Positions 1 through 13,678 are shown, numbered from the stretch's first letter. The stretch is DNA of 64,000 nt from Effrenium voratum (GCA_963377175.1 CAUJNA010003247.1:685001-749000), one strand, 5' to 3'. The notes: generated from the sequence alone by a model not told the origin. Program-made: numbers and translations.

Positions 1-313
1 ACTCGAGGGAAGCTGAACCATTCCTTCCCAACAAACAGCACAAACCACCAATCCAAACCGCCAAAATTCAGGGTACCCCGGTCCATCCTTTCCAATCTTG
101 TTTTGGTCCCTTCCCCCAACAAAAAAAAAACCACCTCGTGTTGGTTCGAAGACGCGCGAACTCCTCGGTCCACGAGACCCCAGCTGTCCACCGTCTTCAA
201 GGCGTCCAGCACCCGTGCGGAAGGCCAGCTGGCGGCGGACACCGCCGCGCCTACCGCAGAAGTGGCCGAAATGGGGGGGGGGGGGGGGGCATGGTGGAAT
301 TGGGGGAAACCAG

Positions 314-373
314 GGTGGTTTATGGTGGTTTATGGTGGTTTATGGTGGTTTATGGTGGTTTATGGTGGTTTAC
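314..373. repeat. 10-bp minisatellite (TATGGTGGTT)n
   Basis: The decamer TATGGTGGTT is repeated about six times head to tail with almost no divergence, just after the G17 run at 273-289. The open frames read through it are low-complexity artefacts. Confidence 0.9.
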
Positions 374-508
374 TATGTCTTTGGGGGTGGCCCATTGTTG
401 CGGGGACCAAGCATTGCGGATCCGCTTCGACGTGCGATACGAGACATTAGAACCGGAAAGGGTTGAGCTGTTTGTCCTGCTGGTGCGAGAGAGGTAGAGA
501 ATAAGAAT

Positions 509-577
509 TGGAATGACCCCGAGAACAACCATGCCCAAGTTGGTTTCCTTCTTTCGGGAATCCCCTGCTTCATTCCC
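509..577. repeat. Dispersed GGAATGA...CATTCCC repeat, copy 1
   Basis: A roughly 70-bp degenerate repeat opens with GGAATGACCCC, contains TTCGGGAATCCCC and closes with TTCATTCCC. Similar copies lie at 3829-3898 and 28168-28240, and partial CATTCCC-type copies occur near 10287, 26815, 27090, 28270, 28330 and 55725. The ends are roughly complementary (GGAATGA/TCATTCC), so each copy could fold back. The family is unknown to me. Confidence 0.55.
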
Positions 578-3500
578 TCATTCCCTACCTATCGTACTAG
601 CCAGTTGTGAGTGGGCAAGACCTTTCTGGGCCTTCCCAGGTTTCACAATTGACCCCAACCTCTTACCGCTGAACCGCTGAACCCCGACGAATCTCTGTGG
701 GGACAAAAGCGGCTAAAGAGCCCTCCGTGGAACCAAACAGGACCACTGGGTGATTCTGGGCCCAAAAGCTAAAACGTGTCAGCTGCCTTGGGACAAGTCG
801 CCATGACCAACAAAAGCATTGCTTTGGATTCGCGCGGCTTCCAAAAAAAGAAGCAAACAAACGCGCCCCCATGTATCTTTCGCATGTCTGAGTGCGCCAT
901 GCTTGATCCTTCAGGCCATCGCCCGACGCTTTCGACAACCCTTGCGAACGAGTGGATTGGCCACGCAGAGTCTAAACTTGTTGTTTACCACGGTCCAGCC
1001 CCAGTGGTGGCTCAGCAAGTGAGTCTTGCGGTGCCAGTGGTGGCAAAATGGGAGTTGCCACCCTGGCAAAGCCAAGCCCCGGACTCCGTCTCTGTCCCCA
1101 GGTTGATCTGGTTGAGTAATAGAAGGAATCACTTTTGTAGGGCCCGACACCCACCCCGCATTGGTAGGATGGGATACAAAGGCGGGGTTTCTATGGGAAT
1201 CCCAAGTTGATGCTGAAACAGGGCTGAGCATGATAGCATGGCACCTATTTTGTGGGAACAGAGATGGACAAGGTGCCCTGGCCAACCGAACGATTGTGTG
1301 ATGGCCAGAACCTGCCTAATGATCCCCATTGCAGAAGGGACCCTCTGAAATGACCTTCTTTACTGCAAATATCTCAAGCAGCTGCCTATCTCAGCGGCCA
1401 AGTGATCAAAGGACACCAAAAAAAGGATCAACCCACTCATAGGTGACCTAAACTGGAAAAAACATGTTTGTTTGTTTTTGCAAGCACATGGGGCATGAAG
1501 CCATGTCTAAACCAGTGGAGCCCATCTATTTCTAACCAAACCTAGAGACGATGCCGAGGAATTCCTACGCGTTCTGGTTCTCGAGGCGATTTAGGCGTTT
1601 TAGGCGCTTTGCGTTTTTTTGCGCTTTTTTGCGGGCGGTTGCCCCTTTTTTGCGGGCGTTGTGCGGCAATTCGCGGGTGTTTTCTGTTTCTAGGCGTTTG
1701 CGGTAATTGCGAGCGTTTGCGTCCAATACAGGGTCAATGCCGAGAATTATTACTAGGAATTCCTTGACGTTTGAATCTCCAGGAACTAGCCAAAGACATC
1801 TATATGCACCCACTACGCTTAAGCCCCACCCGTCTCGCTCTTTCGCCTGCAGTTGTACCTGCGTCCGTTGACAACGCACCTGGCGCGAATGCGCCTCTTG
1901 AGCGGTCTTCGGGTTTTGAAACCAAGGAATGCGCATGGAATAGCTTTCGAAACGAGAAAGACCATTTGAAGGGGACTCAATTGCTTTGTGGAATGCCAGG
2001 GAACAGAAGGAATCAGAAGGAGATTTCGTAGAATCCTTGAAGGAACAAAGAACCAACGCCTACCATAGACTTAACTTTGGGTGCCTTCAGGACTACCTTT
2101 GCCCAAACCTCGGATCCTTCTTGTTCTTTCCATGGGTCTTGGGCAGTGTCCAATAGGGTCAAATGGACGGCCCCGTTGGGAAACCAATCCAAAGCGGTGG
2201 AACCCATCTATGTCGAAAATCCAAGCCTGAACCGGACGCCTATGGTCTTGGGCCCAAACCTAGAGCATTCTTAGCCAACTTGTGGAGAGAACGCTTGAAG
2301 CTCAAGCTTAGGTGCAAAAAGATGTGGCAACACGCAGAAGTGAAGTGGTCGAGAGCCATTGATGTATGTCAAAACAAGTTGGACTCCCCTTTGGCCTACG
2401 AAGTAGGCAATTCAAATCGAGCGATTTCAGGCTTGGGATGGATTTCGAGAAGTGACACATAACTTTGATTAGTCAAATACTCCTCAGGCCTCTACAGGCC
2501 AATTCAGGTCCATAGTGTATCTCGCGTCGACAAAAGCACCCCAGCCACCCAGTGGCCGGAAACAAAAGAAGGCATCCGTTCTTGCTGGTTGACCTTAAAG
2601 GAACATCAGCTTCCTAATTGGTGGCTTCAGTTGGTGGTTGGGACGTTCGGGGTGGTTTCCCATTTGCCCTGGTCATTCCAAACCGACTAGGGCAAGCGCC
2701 TGGGTTTACAAGAAACCCACAAAAAAGGAGGGCACCGTGGATCTGGGGTGAGTCATTCGCTGCAAGCGGCACGGGCCCTGCGTTCGGCCGTTGATTTCTC
2801 TTTAAACGCCAGGTCAACACAAAACACACCGTTTTCTTCCCCGTATAGAAAGGCTCCAGATTTCTACAATGCCTGAGGCTGCCTGAGTGTGTCCTTTTTG
2901 TAGCCCACCCCCCAGCCCAAAATCAAAGAAGGTGGTTTTCTTGTTGGGTTTCCTGAAAGGACAAAAACACAAAACAGAAAAGAAAGACACACACACACAC
3001 CAAAATGATATATACCAGCGCTGACCTGGATAAACAAAGAGGGCCACTTGCTCCAATAGCCAATTTAACATGTGTTAAACTCCGTCCCTTGAACACAACC
3101 GTTACATGGACACACATTTTGGTTGTTATATTAGCTACGCAATACACGCAACATATATGATGGCAACCTTGGGCTTGGAGGGACACAAATCACCCATTCG
3201 TGTCGGTGTCGCCCCCAAATGTCAGTGCTCAATCCCCTAGCTTCCACCGCAGTTGTGGCCTTTTTCCGACTTTCCGGACTGACTTCTTCTTGGTCCTTGC
3301 CATCCGGGGAACCCGTGGGATCCCACGGATTGCTCCTCCCCAAAAACGGCTCCTCCCCGCCGAAACGAAACGAAAAAAACGCGGCGGCGCGGCTGAGATC
3401 ATCGCCGCTGGCCGCCTCAGCGAAAAGGCGACGGCGAAAAGGCCATGGAGCCCTGTCTCCGCGGTCAAACAAACCAATGCCCTTCACAGCCAAACAGGAA

Positions 3501-3828
3501 CGGGCAGTTTTAAATGTTTGCAGAACCCTTAAAAACGGCATCCCCCCAAAAAAAGGAGCACGAGGCTTTCGCAGCCGGTGCGAGAGATGCAGGGAATGAG
3601 AAATAGAAGGAGCCCGAGATAAACCATCCGACTGGTGTTTTTTTCTTTTCTTTTTTAAAGGGGACCGAAGCCTGGGCTCATTCCAATTCTCATCCAGCAA
3701 GGTTTGCTCGGGCTTGTTTGTTGTTTCCAGGTGGATCCGGAGCCCTGAACCATCCAACTCGTGGTTTCCTGGGTTCGTTCACGAAACTGTCCCCGAGAAA
3801 CAGCCAGACTTGCTAGTTCGACAGGCAG

Positions 3829-3898
3829 GGAATGAGTTGGAACGACCCCAAGCAAAGCCCATCCCTTCTGGTTCGGGAATCCCTTCAAGTTCATTCCC
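3829..3898. repeat. Dispersed GGAATGA...CATTCCC repeat, copy 2
   Basis: Same arrangement as the copy at 509-577: GGAATGAGTTGGAACGACCCC-like start, internal TTCGGGAATCCC, and TTCATTCCC end. Confidence 0.55.
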
Positions 3899-6800
3899 AA
3901 CACCCGGGCTCGGTCATTTTCCCGACCCATCGCACCAGCAAGATTAAGTTTTCCCGCGCCTTTGAGCTTTCCAAGTCCGGGTTCACCTTCATTCAGCTGA
4001 CTCCCCTCGCACGCTTCATAGAACCCAAAAACTTGCTCCAAGACCCCCAAAAAAATTCCTCCGATCCTATAGGCGTGGTGTGTGTGTGTGTTCCTTCCGT
4101 AACTCCGATCAAGGATTTCAGCTCCAAGTTGGTTGAGTGCCTTATGAAAATTGGCCTCAAACCTCTTGCCAGCGAGCGAGGCACGCCAATGATCTCTCCG
4201 CTGCCTCCCTGGGACCTCGTACGAGAACGCTTCGTACACTCCAGCGGCCACGTGCCGCAAGGTGGCATGCAGGTCTTGAAACAACGCAGTGAACTCGGCC
4301 TCCTGAGGCACATCGAAGATTTGCTGCGAATGCTCCAGATCTCTGCTCCAGATCCACAGCGAGGGAGCACCAGCCCAGCCGAAAAAATACCACAAAAGTC
4401 ACTGGATTTCCCTTCACAAGTTGCAGCTGACTGGTGGGTTCGACCAAACTTGCCACTTTGTCCAAAAAGAAAGGAATTGAGGGACCGAAACCCAGATCCA
4501 AGCACGCTCCCATTCTGGGGCCGATGTTGGTCGCATCGTGGCTTGACCCGATCCGAATTGAACGTGGCGTTCAAATGCACACAGCGTATCGCATGTCCAC
4601 CTCTGAGTGCTAAAAAGATGGAAGTTATTTTCAGATACCCGCCCCATTAAACATGGAAAACCTGACTTTCGGGTCCTGGTGCTGTTCATTGGTGGGAGGG
4701 TAAAGGATACTTTCTAGCAGGAGCAAATCCGAACTCATCAAGCTGAGGCTCTTAAATTCGACCAATGTGGGGCTCCTTTCTTTAATGGATAGTATGTTGT
4801 TGGGAGAAACAAATTCCTGACCTAGCTGTAAAGAAGCCAATGCTAAAATATTAATATTGCCAACGCTACATTCAGGAGATTAAATCTAAGATTGGGTATT
4901 GGCAATACTAAATCTCTGATACCAAAATAAGTACTGGAAATCGGAGACTAGGCAAGCGTTGGCAATATCAAACTTAGACGTGCCAATATAAAATTAAGTG
5001 TTGGTCCAACCAAAACACCAAACTTCCCGCGAAAGCGTCAGAGGGCAAGGGGGCATATTAAAGAATGTTTCACATTACCACCTCTTCCCGGATCATCCTT
5101 ACAAATGAACAAATTCACCCCCAGTATGGCTCAAAACTAGCCCGCACCAGGCGCGCGTGGTTAAAAGTCCTTTCCATTTACCAAACCATTTGGGGCTGCC
5201 CTATTTTCGACACCCACCGAAGACACACATTTGGCTGGTCAAGAACGGGTACCCCAAATGGGCGGCTTGCCCATTTATGGAAACAAGTCCCCCGGAAAAA
5301 GATCCCAACATCCCAGCGACGGCAACCAAAAAGCTGGTGGTTGGCGACTCGGACCTGCTGTGACTTTTAACCCATGCCCATTGCCCAATGGCACCCTCGC
5401 TTTCCCGGGTTGGTCTCCAAGCACCTCCAATCAACCAGAACCGGCACTCCGAAACGAGCCATGGGGTTGTGTCTGTGCCTTTCTTTGGAGTTGGTACCCC
5501 TTCTTGGTCGTGCTTAAGGACCGAAAACATGGCAGGTCCAAATCCCAAAGAAAGACACGGCCGACTCAGATCCCCGACAGCTTTGGCGGCGAGAGGCCTC
5601 GGCAAAAAAATCGAAAAATTGGTTGACTCCCTGCAGGAGTTTCCCTCATTTTCCCTCATACCAACTTGGAGCCTGAAAAAAAAGACTGGTGAAGGTACTC
5701 CGCCTGACCGGTCCCCCACCGTTTCCTTCTGGTTTCCAGAGGAACCAACTTGAAGGGGGTCCACTCTTAGCACCCAGGGTATATGTCAAAGGCACTTGGA
5801 CCCCCATGGCTTCAGTTTGCCTACATCACTTTCAAGCGACCTAAGAGTACCCTGACAAAAGACATCTGGCTACGAAGGGGCTCACCCAACATGGTGGGCT
5901 TGGGATCACCCAAGATGGTGGGCTTAGACTCGACCTCGAAATTCCCAGACTCACCTTGTCACTTCCCCACTTTGGAGTCTTGGAGCAAGGTGCAACCAAA
6001 GTCATGGGAGCAAAATCCTGGTGATCGTTGAAGCCCTTGTACTACCTGTGTTTGGGGTTGGTTTGAAAGGGCAAAAATCAAAAGGAAAACCGTTTTGAGA
6101 CTCCCTATCCTAAGACACACACACACACACGAGAACATTCTAAGTACTGAAATTCTCCAACTCGAGGCCAAAGTTGGCTCCCCCTCCCCTAAATAAGAGC
6201 GTGTTGATGGCTTAAGGGCTTGTTTGGCTCCCTCCCTCCCTTTTTTTGATTGCTTCTTTTCAAAAACATTGATCCTGGATGGGATAAACTCAAGCTGGGG
6301 CCTTTTGACATGGATTTCAGGATGTGGGAAGCTGGAGTGAGAGTAGCGGCTCACGTGGGTGCCCCCCCTTGCGTGGAACACGGGAACACAGACGCTCTGT
6401 CCCCTCTTCTGAAGGAGTCATGACTGGGAGTTTCAACCCCTTGTCTTTTTGGTGTCCCTTTCCAACCCAAAGAAAAAAGGAAGAAAAACCAACACAATAC
6501 CCAACAAAAAAAGATCAACAACACAGACAAGACACAAAAGACAACCACACAAAAGAGAACAGCGCAAAAGCCAAACACAAAGACAGAAAGAAGGGAAACC
6601 AAACAAAAAACCGAACAACCCCATTCGTCCCGAGCTCGTTTTTCGCTCGCTTGCGCTGATTCTCAGCCTCCGACGCGCTGGGTGCCTTTTCTTTAGCGCC
6701 TGTGGCCGAGACTCGCTCGATGATCCCTAGGTCCCTAATCTCACTTCCTGGGTGAATGGGCCAAAAGATAGTCCAAGCCTTTTGTTTGTTAAAATTTGTC

Positions 6801-8150
6801 GTGCCAAAAAGTGGGTCAAGTCCAGAAACTCGGGAAGTGAGTACTTGGTGGTTTGGAGCCCGGTGGTTTGGTGGTGAAACGGAGGGGTTTCCCAAACTCG
6901 TCCTCTAGGGGTTCAAATCCCAAACCAATCCAAACACCAACTAAGGGATACCAAACAGGTCATGCGCTAATCCCGTGTGACAACTTAAACAAAAAAAAAT
7001 CAAAATGGGACAACATTTAAAAAACAAAATGGTTTGGGGTTCAAGGAACATTTGGGGTGTGTCTCCACATTTCGGGCTGATTGGTTTCCTGACCGGCTTC
7101 CCAGGGCTAAATGGCTCAATGGGCTTGCCCCGCATCCACCACTGGTTTCGCCTTTAAAAACAACGGTGTTCTTTTTCTCAGTTGCCCCAAAGGACCCAGA
7201 AATAAAAGGTTAACCCTTTGGGACCTTTACTAAAAATGGACCAAACATGGGAAGCCAAAAGGTCAAAAGGTCGGCTTTGGGCAAGTGAGTTGTCCTTTCT
7301 TTTAAACCACAACAAAAGGGGTAAACTCGGACACACCATCTTTCGTGGCTTCTGAAGCATGGGTGATTCTTCACCCGCAAGAACCCAAGCGCGCAAAACA
7401 TCCGTCAGACGTACGTCAGCAACGAAGCGTGTTTCGGGCTTGGAACTCCAAGACGCCAACATGCACTTTACCATTGGACCATGGACCGGGTCCAAGGAGC
7501 CAACAATCGCATAGAGACCCGCCCAAAGTTCCCCGAGGACTACCGTCAAGAAAACCATCGGGCGATCCAAACCATCGGGCGATCCCTTTTTGCCCGTCAT
7601 AAGATTCTCACTGGGTCGGCCAGGAAAAGTCCAGCCCCCCAAAGAGTGGCAGTCCGAAATGAAACTCGAGTGAGAATCACGGTCCTTGGTTTGCTTCAGC
7701 TTTCAGAAAGAGTCCTCAAGTCCTCCCATTCTCATCGAGTCTCAAGGTATCGTCTGTTTTCACCCGTTGGCTTTTGGGATTCCAACACACTCCTTGATTT
7801 TGAGAAACACAAATATAGGTTGATCTAAGCCTAGCTTCACGGTTTGTTTGTCTCTTTGAAAAGGGGTCGGTTCTTTTCGACTCGTTGAGCCGCAATTCCC
7901 GGCCAGGAAGGATGAACAGGTCCCCTATTTTGAGAATGGGGAGGTTGAGAAACATATTTCCGTTAAAGGCCCCAGTTTTGACCATGGGTAAATGTGGTGA
8001 AAGTCATCTTTGCTGGATTTTCGAATTTGGTCACCCGTGTATTGCGGACCTTTTGATCAACCCCCATGCCCCTCCACCAAAAATACAATGTGTGCAACAA
8101 CAAGGGGGGTTGTGTAGGCACCTCTTCTTAAAGGACCCCCACCCAAACCC

Positions 8151-8241
8151 CGTACCCCCAGTGAACATCCCAATCCCCACTAAACTAGACTAAAATGGGT
8201 GGTGCACCTGCCCCAAAATGGTACCATTGTTGTTGACCCAC
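8151..8241 (+). repeat. Dispersed ~90-bp repeat, copy A
   Basis: This stretch matches 22197-22289 over its whole length with scattered differences. Shared blocks include CGTACCCCCAGTGAACAT, AAAATGGGTGGTGCACCT and ATGGTACCATTG, then TTGACCCAC. Both copies have the same orientation. No coding potential is evident, so it is probably part of a low-copy mobile or intronic repeat. Confidence 0.7.
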
Positions 8242-8403
8242 GGCCATCTCTTGATTTCACCGAAAACAAACTCCAAAATTGGCATCCAAAGTCGACCCAC
8301 CCTGGGATCCCCTGAGGGCAGGGCAGTAGCCCGCAACCAGGTCCTTGAAGTCCGCGAAGAGATTCAGCAAAGCCTCGAGCGGTAGATGGCGCTTGGTCTG
8401 AAC

Positions 8404-8456
8404 CGATATATACAAATATGTATATACATATATATATATGTATGTACATATACATG
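8404..8456. repeat. AT/ATGT microsatellite
   Basis: An imperfect run of TATA, TATG and CATA units. Confidence 0.85.
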
Positions 8457-10782
8457 TATCATTTTGTGTTAAGGAGCCTTTGGCGGAAATCAAGATTTGG
8501 TTGGGATTCATGTCCTCCACAGAGAGAGGGGGGCCCCCTCACACACGAAGACGGGCGCAAACATCCGACCCCGCCCAGCCTGCGGCACCGCCGGGATGAT
8601 GTACGGCCTGAATCCGAGCGGAACCCACGCTTGAAACCTGAGGGGAACGGTTGGCCTGGATTTTTTTGGTTGGAACCCCTTGATAAGTGGTACATAGATC
8701 CCCACCCAAATGAGGTTCACGCCCCTAAGCAGTCATACCCATATTGCGGTCCCCTTTTTATGGCCGCCAGAAAGGTGGGGCTCTTGGGTGGCCCCGGTGA
8801 AAAACCACCAGGTCAGCGTACCCGCCCAACCAAAATCACCAGCCATCGGAGCGTGGCCTTTCATGCTCCCCCAAGCCCGATACCGAGGCCCAAGAAAAAC
8901 CCACGCCGCTTGCAGATACGTTCCTGCCGATGGAACACACCAAAGGATCGGTGTCCAAGGACCCCCTCAGTCAGGTTCGGCAAAGCAGACAGTCCATTTC
9001 TTCACAAACCGCTGGGAGATGTGTGTGTGTGTGTGTTTCTAAAGAGAATGCTGGGTGAGTTCGGCTCCGTTTCCAATAACTTCGTGGTCCCCAAATCAGC
9101 CTCTGATCTATGGTCCTCCAACACAAGTTCCTACCAAGAAACCATTCGAATGCTTGTCATCCTTCCCATCATTTTAGCACTCCTAGACCTCATCATTTGT
9201 TGCATTTTCCATCAGTGGGGCGGGTTGAACCAGAGTTGGAAGATGATGTTGATGGCGACTTCGATATGTTGCTTTTGTTGCATCGTATCCAATAGGATAC
9301 GCAAAGGTGATAGCTTTCGAATCAATATCATACATTATCGTCGACACGAGCCTTCAATTCCACTCAAATTCTCAAAATGCCACTGTTGTTTGTTGACCAA
9401 AACCAAAAAAACATGTATGCATGATAACCAACAACTCACATGCAAAAAGTTAGAATAGCGCAACTTCAACAAATGTTGTCAACTACAACATTGAATATCA
9501 AGGCTGTGCCTTACTCTCCCCATCCTGGAAGCTGAGAGGGTCTTGGAAGACAATGTTCCTTTTGAGCCCCAAAACGTCCACTTCCATTGGAAAGAGCGCG
9601 ATCCGACACAATGTTGGGGCTTGAGGGTGGCCAACCCCCCCCAAAAAAAAAAGAAAGAAAGAGGTACAAACCACGTGGCTTTGGTCCCCCAACAACAAAA
9701 AATGTGGTTGCGGTGAAGGATGCTAAAAGCCACTGATCTGGATGGACAAAATCCGTTTGCACTGTTCAACGGAATGGTTCGATTGCCTCAACGGTAAATA
9801 CCAACAAACATTATGGTTTCAACCATGGTTTTAAAGTGGTGCAGGATTTCGTCCATCTCCAGTATCTGGGCTGTCCGTGTTTTGCTTTTTCATTTGTTCT
9901 TTTCTTTTTTTCGCTACAAGTGAACAACTTGTGGGTTAAACGGAAACCCAGCCACAAAAAAATCTAAGGGGATGGCTGCGCCGATATCCCAAAGACCCTT
10001 TTGTTCATTCGAAGTTTGTGTTCGGGGCCGGTTCAAACCACACCTGCTCAACCACAAGGTTTGGCTTTGGCCTTCCCTTTTCGAGAAAAAGCGTCGAACA
10101 AAAACTAAAGCATAAGTCGCCTGGACAAAATCAACGTATGCCCAGCAAGAAAAATCCCCTCTCAAATGGAAGCTCAAGAGCGTTGATTTCGGATTGCGAA
10201 GCATTTCTCCTTGCTTCTCAGGAAATGAACTTAGGAAGGCTGGTTGAACCATCCCAGGGATGGTTCCAGCGGGTTCTCAAAGGGGTCATTCCCAACACCC
10301 TTGGTGACTCGGTGAGAACTGGTCCGACTTGTTGGATGGAAGGGTTTAGGTTTTGGACGTCCTTCGCCAGGAAGACAAAGATCATCTGAGCCGATACCCG
10401 CTACGCTGTGGAGAGTCACATGAGTCTAGTCTATAAGTACATGCAGAATGTTTCATCGGTTTGTCTGAAAAACTGAGGCTTCCATTTCAACTTGGGATCC
10501 TTTTCGAGGCATTGTCTAACCAGCCTTTTCAACCATCGTTCTTTTCAAACTTCAGCTGTTTCCCATAAGTCTTGGGACAAAATGGTGAAGCCATTCATTT
10601 TCTTAACAGTCACAAACTTCGGTCACATCAACTCCCGGTCCCATGTTTTCCGTTTTGGGCCCTTCCCCCCGGCACCCCCGGCACCATATGTTCCGTGCTT
10701 CCGCTTGGGCGGCCCGGCGGCGCCAATTCCGAGAAGCCGCTGCACCGGAGCTGGTGGCCTCGGATTTTCCCGGAATGAACCA

Positions 10783-10926
10783 ATGGATCCCCTTCCAAAA
10801 ACCAGAATGACGAAAGGGTCTTCCCGGCTTTCCCTGGGAGAAAGCCATACAGGTGTGGCTCAAAATTGAAGAGCTGGGGCAAACTGCGGGTTTTAGTCTT
10901 TGGTACATTTACTTGAGCCACAGCCA
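10783..10926 (+). repeat. Local direct duplication, copy 1
   Basis: Shares with 11022-11176 an ordered set of blocks: ATGGATCCCCTTCCAAAA, TTTCCCTGGGA, AAGAGCTGGGGCAAA, GCGGGTTTT, and TTGAGCCACAGCC. The two copies are diverged but collinear, indicating an old tandem duplication. A weaker relative (GGCAAACCGCAGGTTTTGGTC) lies at about 57428. Confidence 0.65.
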
Positions 10927-11021
10927 TATGGCTCGGTCTGCGAAGTTGCTATTGATGTCACTTGAAAAAAACCGGACGCAGGTGGAGAACTCGCGTGCCA
11001 AGTTGGGTGGGGAAGGAACCT

Positions 11022-11176
11022 ATGGATCCCCTTCCAAAAGCCGTTTGCGAGACTTCACGAACGGTCAACTGTTTTCCCTGGGATTTCCCATATGGGAACT
11101 CAAGAGCTGGGGCAAAACCCGCGGGTTTTGGTCTTTGCGCCCAGTTGTTGGGCTCTATGTTGTTGAGCCACAGCCG
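11022..11176 (+). repeat. Local direct duplication, copy 2
   Basis: Collinear partner of 10783-10926, slightly longer because of small insertions. Confidence 0.65.
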
Positions 11177-11520
11177 TTTCCCGAAAAGAACCTCCAAAAA
11201 CATTGGGGTGTTCGATTCCCCCCGGGTCCGCTTTCGCACCCCCAAGGGCACATCGCCAGCAATGCTTGCATCATCCGCATTCTTTGCAAACCTTGCTGCA
11301 AATGATGCAAGTAATGTTGGCGATGTTGCCCATGCTGGGCAAATGTGGAGATATGACGGGAAAGCAGGGAAAGGACAAGAAGTGAAAAATTTTGGAAGGG
11401 AAGTGAAGGAAAGCGAAGGGCAGTGAAGGGAACTCAGGCGGACTGGCTGGACATGACTGAAAGGAGATGAAAGGAAAGAAACTTAAGGGCCAAAAGTCGG
11501 AGTCTGAGTGGCCCAACATG

Positions 11521-11913
11521 TTAAAATCCTACGAGCTTACAGTCTGAACATCTTACTGCCTTACCCCCTGCTAAGATCTTTTCCCACCTTTCCCGAACAG
11601 TGACGGTGATGCAATCCTGATCGCGGATATTGTGCAAGTTAAGCGGGTCATTCGGGTGGATACACTTTGCCTGGCAATGGGCTTTCCAAGTCCCCGCGGG
11701 GTTTTCCAGTCCAATGTGGTCAACGGCTTCTTGCAGTGTAGCATGTGGCGCGACTCGGATGATTCTGGTGCCTTTGCACGTCTGAAGGAAAACCCGAATG
11801 CTGCCCGTTTGCAATCTAGCATCTGCACATCCTGACAGCCCTGATGGTTGCCGGGTGCTGCACACTGGGCTTCGGCAATGACAACCTTGCCATCTGTACT
11901 CAGATGGACTCAC
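11521..11913 (-). pseudogene. Ubiquitin-like (beta-grasp) segment, possible host gene remnant
   Basis: The minus-strand frame contains a stretch reading IRVFLQTCKGTRIIRV, then ATLQEAVDHIG, and later NLHNIRDQDCITVTVR. The order and spacing resemble ubiquitin (first beta hairpin, the TIxxVKxxI helix, and the DYNIQKESTLHLVLR end). That resemblance is by eye only. The segment sits at the 3' side of a GC-rich minus-strand region (to 13869) in which protein-like stretches continue in shifting frames, as in a decayed gene or exons of a larger one. The neighbouring frame at 11910-12587 adds a charged helical stretch. No complete gene can be drawn. Confidence 0.25.
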
Positions 11914-12493
11914 TCATCATATGCAGCGATGTAGCACTGGAGCTTGTCCTGCAGACGCAATCGCCCCATCTCCCTGGCCTGGGCACCGCGCAACGACTCA
12001 AATGAGAACAGAATGAGGGCATGGCCTGATCCTTCTCTGCAAGAGCCTCGCGGTGCTTCTCCTGTCGCCTGCAGTCCGACGGGCCAGCCCCTTCCAATCC
12101 CAACCCGGCGCTTTGGCCATGGCACAACATGATGGTCTTCCTTGTAGGGCCTCCTGTAACAGAAGGAAAGCATGTGTCCCCAACAACAAGTTGGTTTCCC
12201 TTTCAGCAAGGCTGGAAAGGGTGCCTCAAAGGGAAGGACACCAAATGCGGATAGGCCACAGCTGATGCTTTTGGGCCAAGCTCTGCGCCGATCATCCAGC
12301 GCACAGCGTTCAAGTTTTTTTGCACAAATTCGGAGGCGCCGCTTGGCTTCTTCGGGGTTGCTCTCCAGCAGCTCATACTCTGCAACCAGCCCTGCGCTCT
12401 GGTCAAAAGCAGGCTGTTCCGTAGTGGTCCGCTGCCCGCTCGCTGGTTGCCATGAAGCTCTCCAAGATTCCTCGCTATTGTCGCTTAGCTGTT

Positions 12494-13678
12494 CTATGAA
12501 CTTTCCTTGGGTCGACAAGAGTCGCGCCCGACTTGCGAACCTTTCCCTGTCAGAGCTTTTTTTGCTACGTTCGAGTGAACACAGCAAACTCCAGTGAGAT
12601 TTGCGGGTAGCATCAAGGCTTCAAAAGACCTTACGTGCTTGCAAACTACGCCTTCTGCCGAGTTGCGTTTTGCACGAAAGATGTGGATGCCGGCCATGTC
12701 ACGAGACTCGGGTCGAAGCCTGCTGTCACTCGCACCACCCCGCCGTAGGTATATTCGTAAGTGACCACCGGCCACGCTCCCAGCGCGGTGGAGCGTTCTG
12801 GAGCTCAGGGCTTGGCTCTGCGGCAGCCTGCGCGTCCAGATTAGACGGATGAGAAGGTAGTGCCGCGCGCAGGCAAGGGCCACTCTGCGTGCTGCAGAAT
12901 CCTTGGCCGCAACCCCAGCCAGGTAGGCGTCGCTGCGGTTTCGCGCGCGCACACTGTGAGGCCGCGGGCTGCCTGCATGGTTTGGAACTCGATCTTGCTT
13001 GGGTCGAGAGCACCCCTTCCCGGCAGTGACCTGCAGCGCGCCAGGCTTCTCTCGCTTTCTCGCCGTCTTTGCTTCTCTCTGCTTCTCTCGAGTTCTCCAA
13101 TTTTTGGTTTTGATTTCATTGCTCGTTTCGCAAGAAAGCAGGACTAGCGGACCTAGAAACTTGATACCCTGGAGTTTACAGATTTTGTCAAGCTCCATGC
13201 GAAGAAACTCCGCGCCCCAGCTGGTCCTCGCCAAGCCACGCTCCGTCGCGCGCATCAGGATCTCTTCCAGAACCTCCTGGTCGAGCTTGTAGAGCGTGAT
13301 GACCGCCACCGACTGGCACTTCTGGCAGAGGCGCAGCAGCGTCAAGCCCAGCGCAACCAAGCTTGTTGCCGGCGGTGGTGGGCGGTCTTTTGCGTGGTCT
13401 GGCAGCCTCTCACTCTGCTGGAACTGCGGGTAGCTCCACGTGTACAGAGGAACGTAGAGCACCGCTGGCGCTTGCGCGTCGGGCTGCAACGCGTGTGCGT
13501 TGTTCGCAGCCAGGAGCTCGTACGCAGTCGCCACAGTGCCGCTGCCTTGTCTCAGCCATGAATCTACTTCGCCACTCAAAGCTTGGCCGACCCTTTTCAG
13601 GCTAAAAACCATCGGGCAAAGCTGCCAGAAACCCACACTCGATCTCAATAAGTTCGTGCGGACTGCTATCGGAATCAA
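12494..13678 (-). pseudogene. Uncharacterised GC-rich open frame, possible decayed host gene
   Basis: This 394-codon minus-strand frame has no ATG at its 5' end. The first 170 residues look protein-like: a hydrophobic strand (SVAVITLYKL) is followed by an amphipathic helix and then RMELDKICKLQGIKFLG. This loosely recalls the strand-helix repeats of PLD-type nuclease domains, but the HKD residues that would prove it are not seen. Further downstream the translation becomes Arg/Ser-rich and looks like non-coding DNA. A protein-like start (MWVVLLRNDYKTQVKMPY) lies upstream in another frame at about 13845-13700, consistent with frameshifts or introns. Confidence 0.25.

Larger units (their letters stand above)
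1..11520. other. Host repeat-rich DNA without a recognisable gene
   Basis: Open frames here are short, overlap one another in all frames and have the composition of random mid-GC DNA. None shows a recognisable domain. Seen instead are a G17 run (273-289), a 10-bp minisatellite (314-373), short CA/TG tracts (about 2988, 4078, 6113 and 9018), a 23-bp tandem pair near 5883-5930, an AT microsatellite (8404-8456), and degenerate repeats also found elsewhere in the window. Dispersed exons of an intron-rich gene cannot be excluded by eye. Confidence 0.6.

Noticed and set aside
6895..6930. tRNA-like GGTTCAAATCC box (also near 22788)
   Set aside because: Resembles a T-arm box, but no acceptor stem, D-arm or anticodon arm can be folded around it; both copies belong to a degenerate dispersed repeat.
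8418..9458. 346-codon plus-strand open frame
   Set aside because: It starts in an AT microsatellite, has no recognisable domain, and its composition matches the surrounding non-coding DNA.
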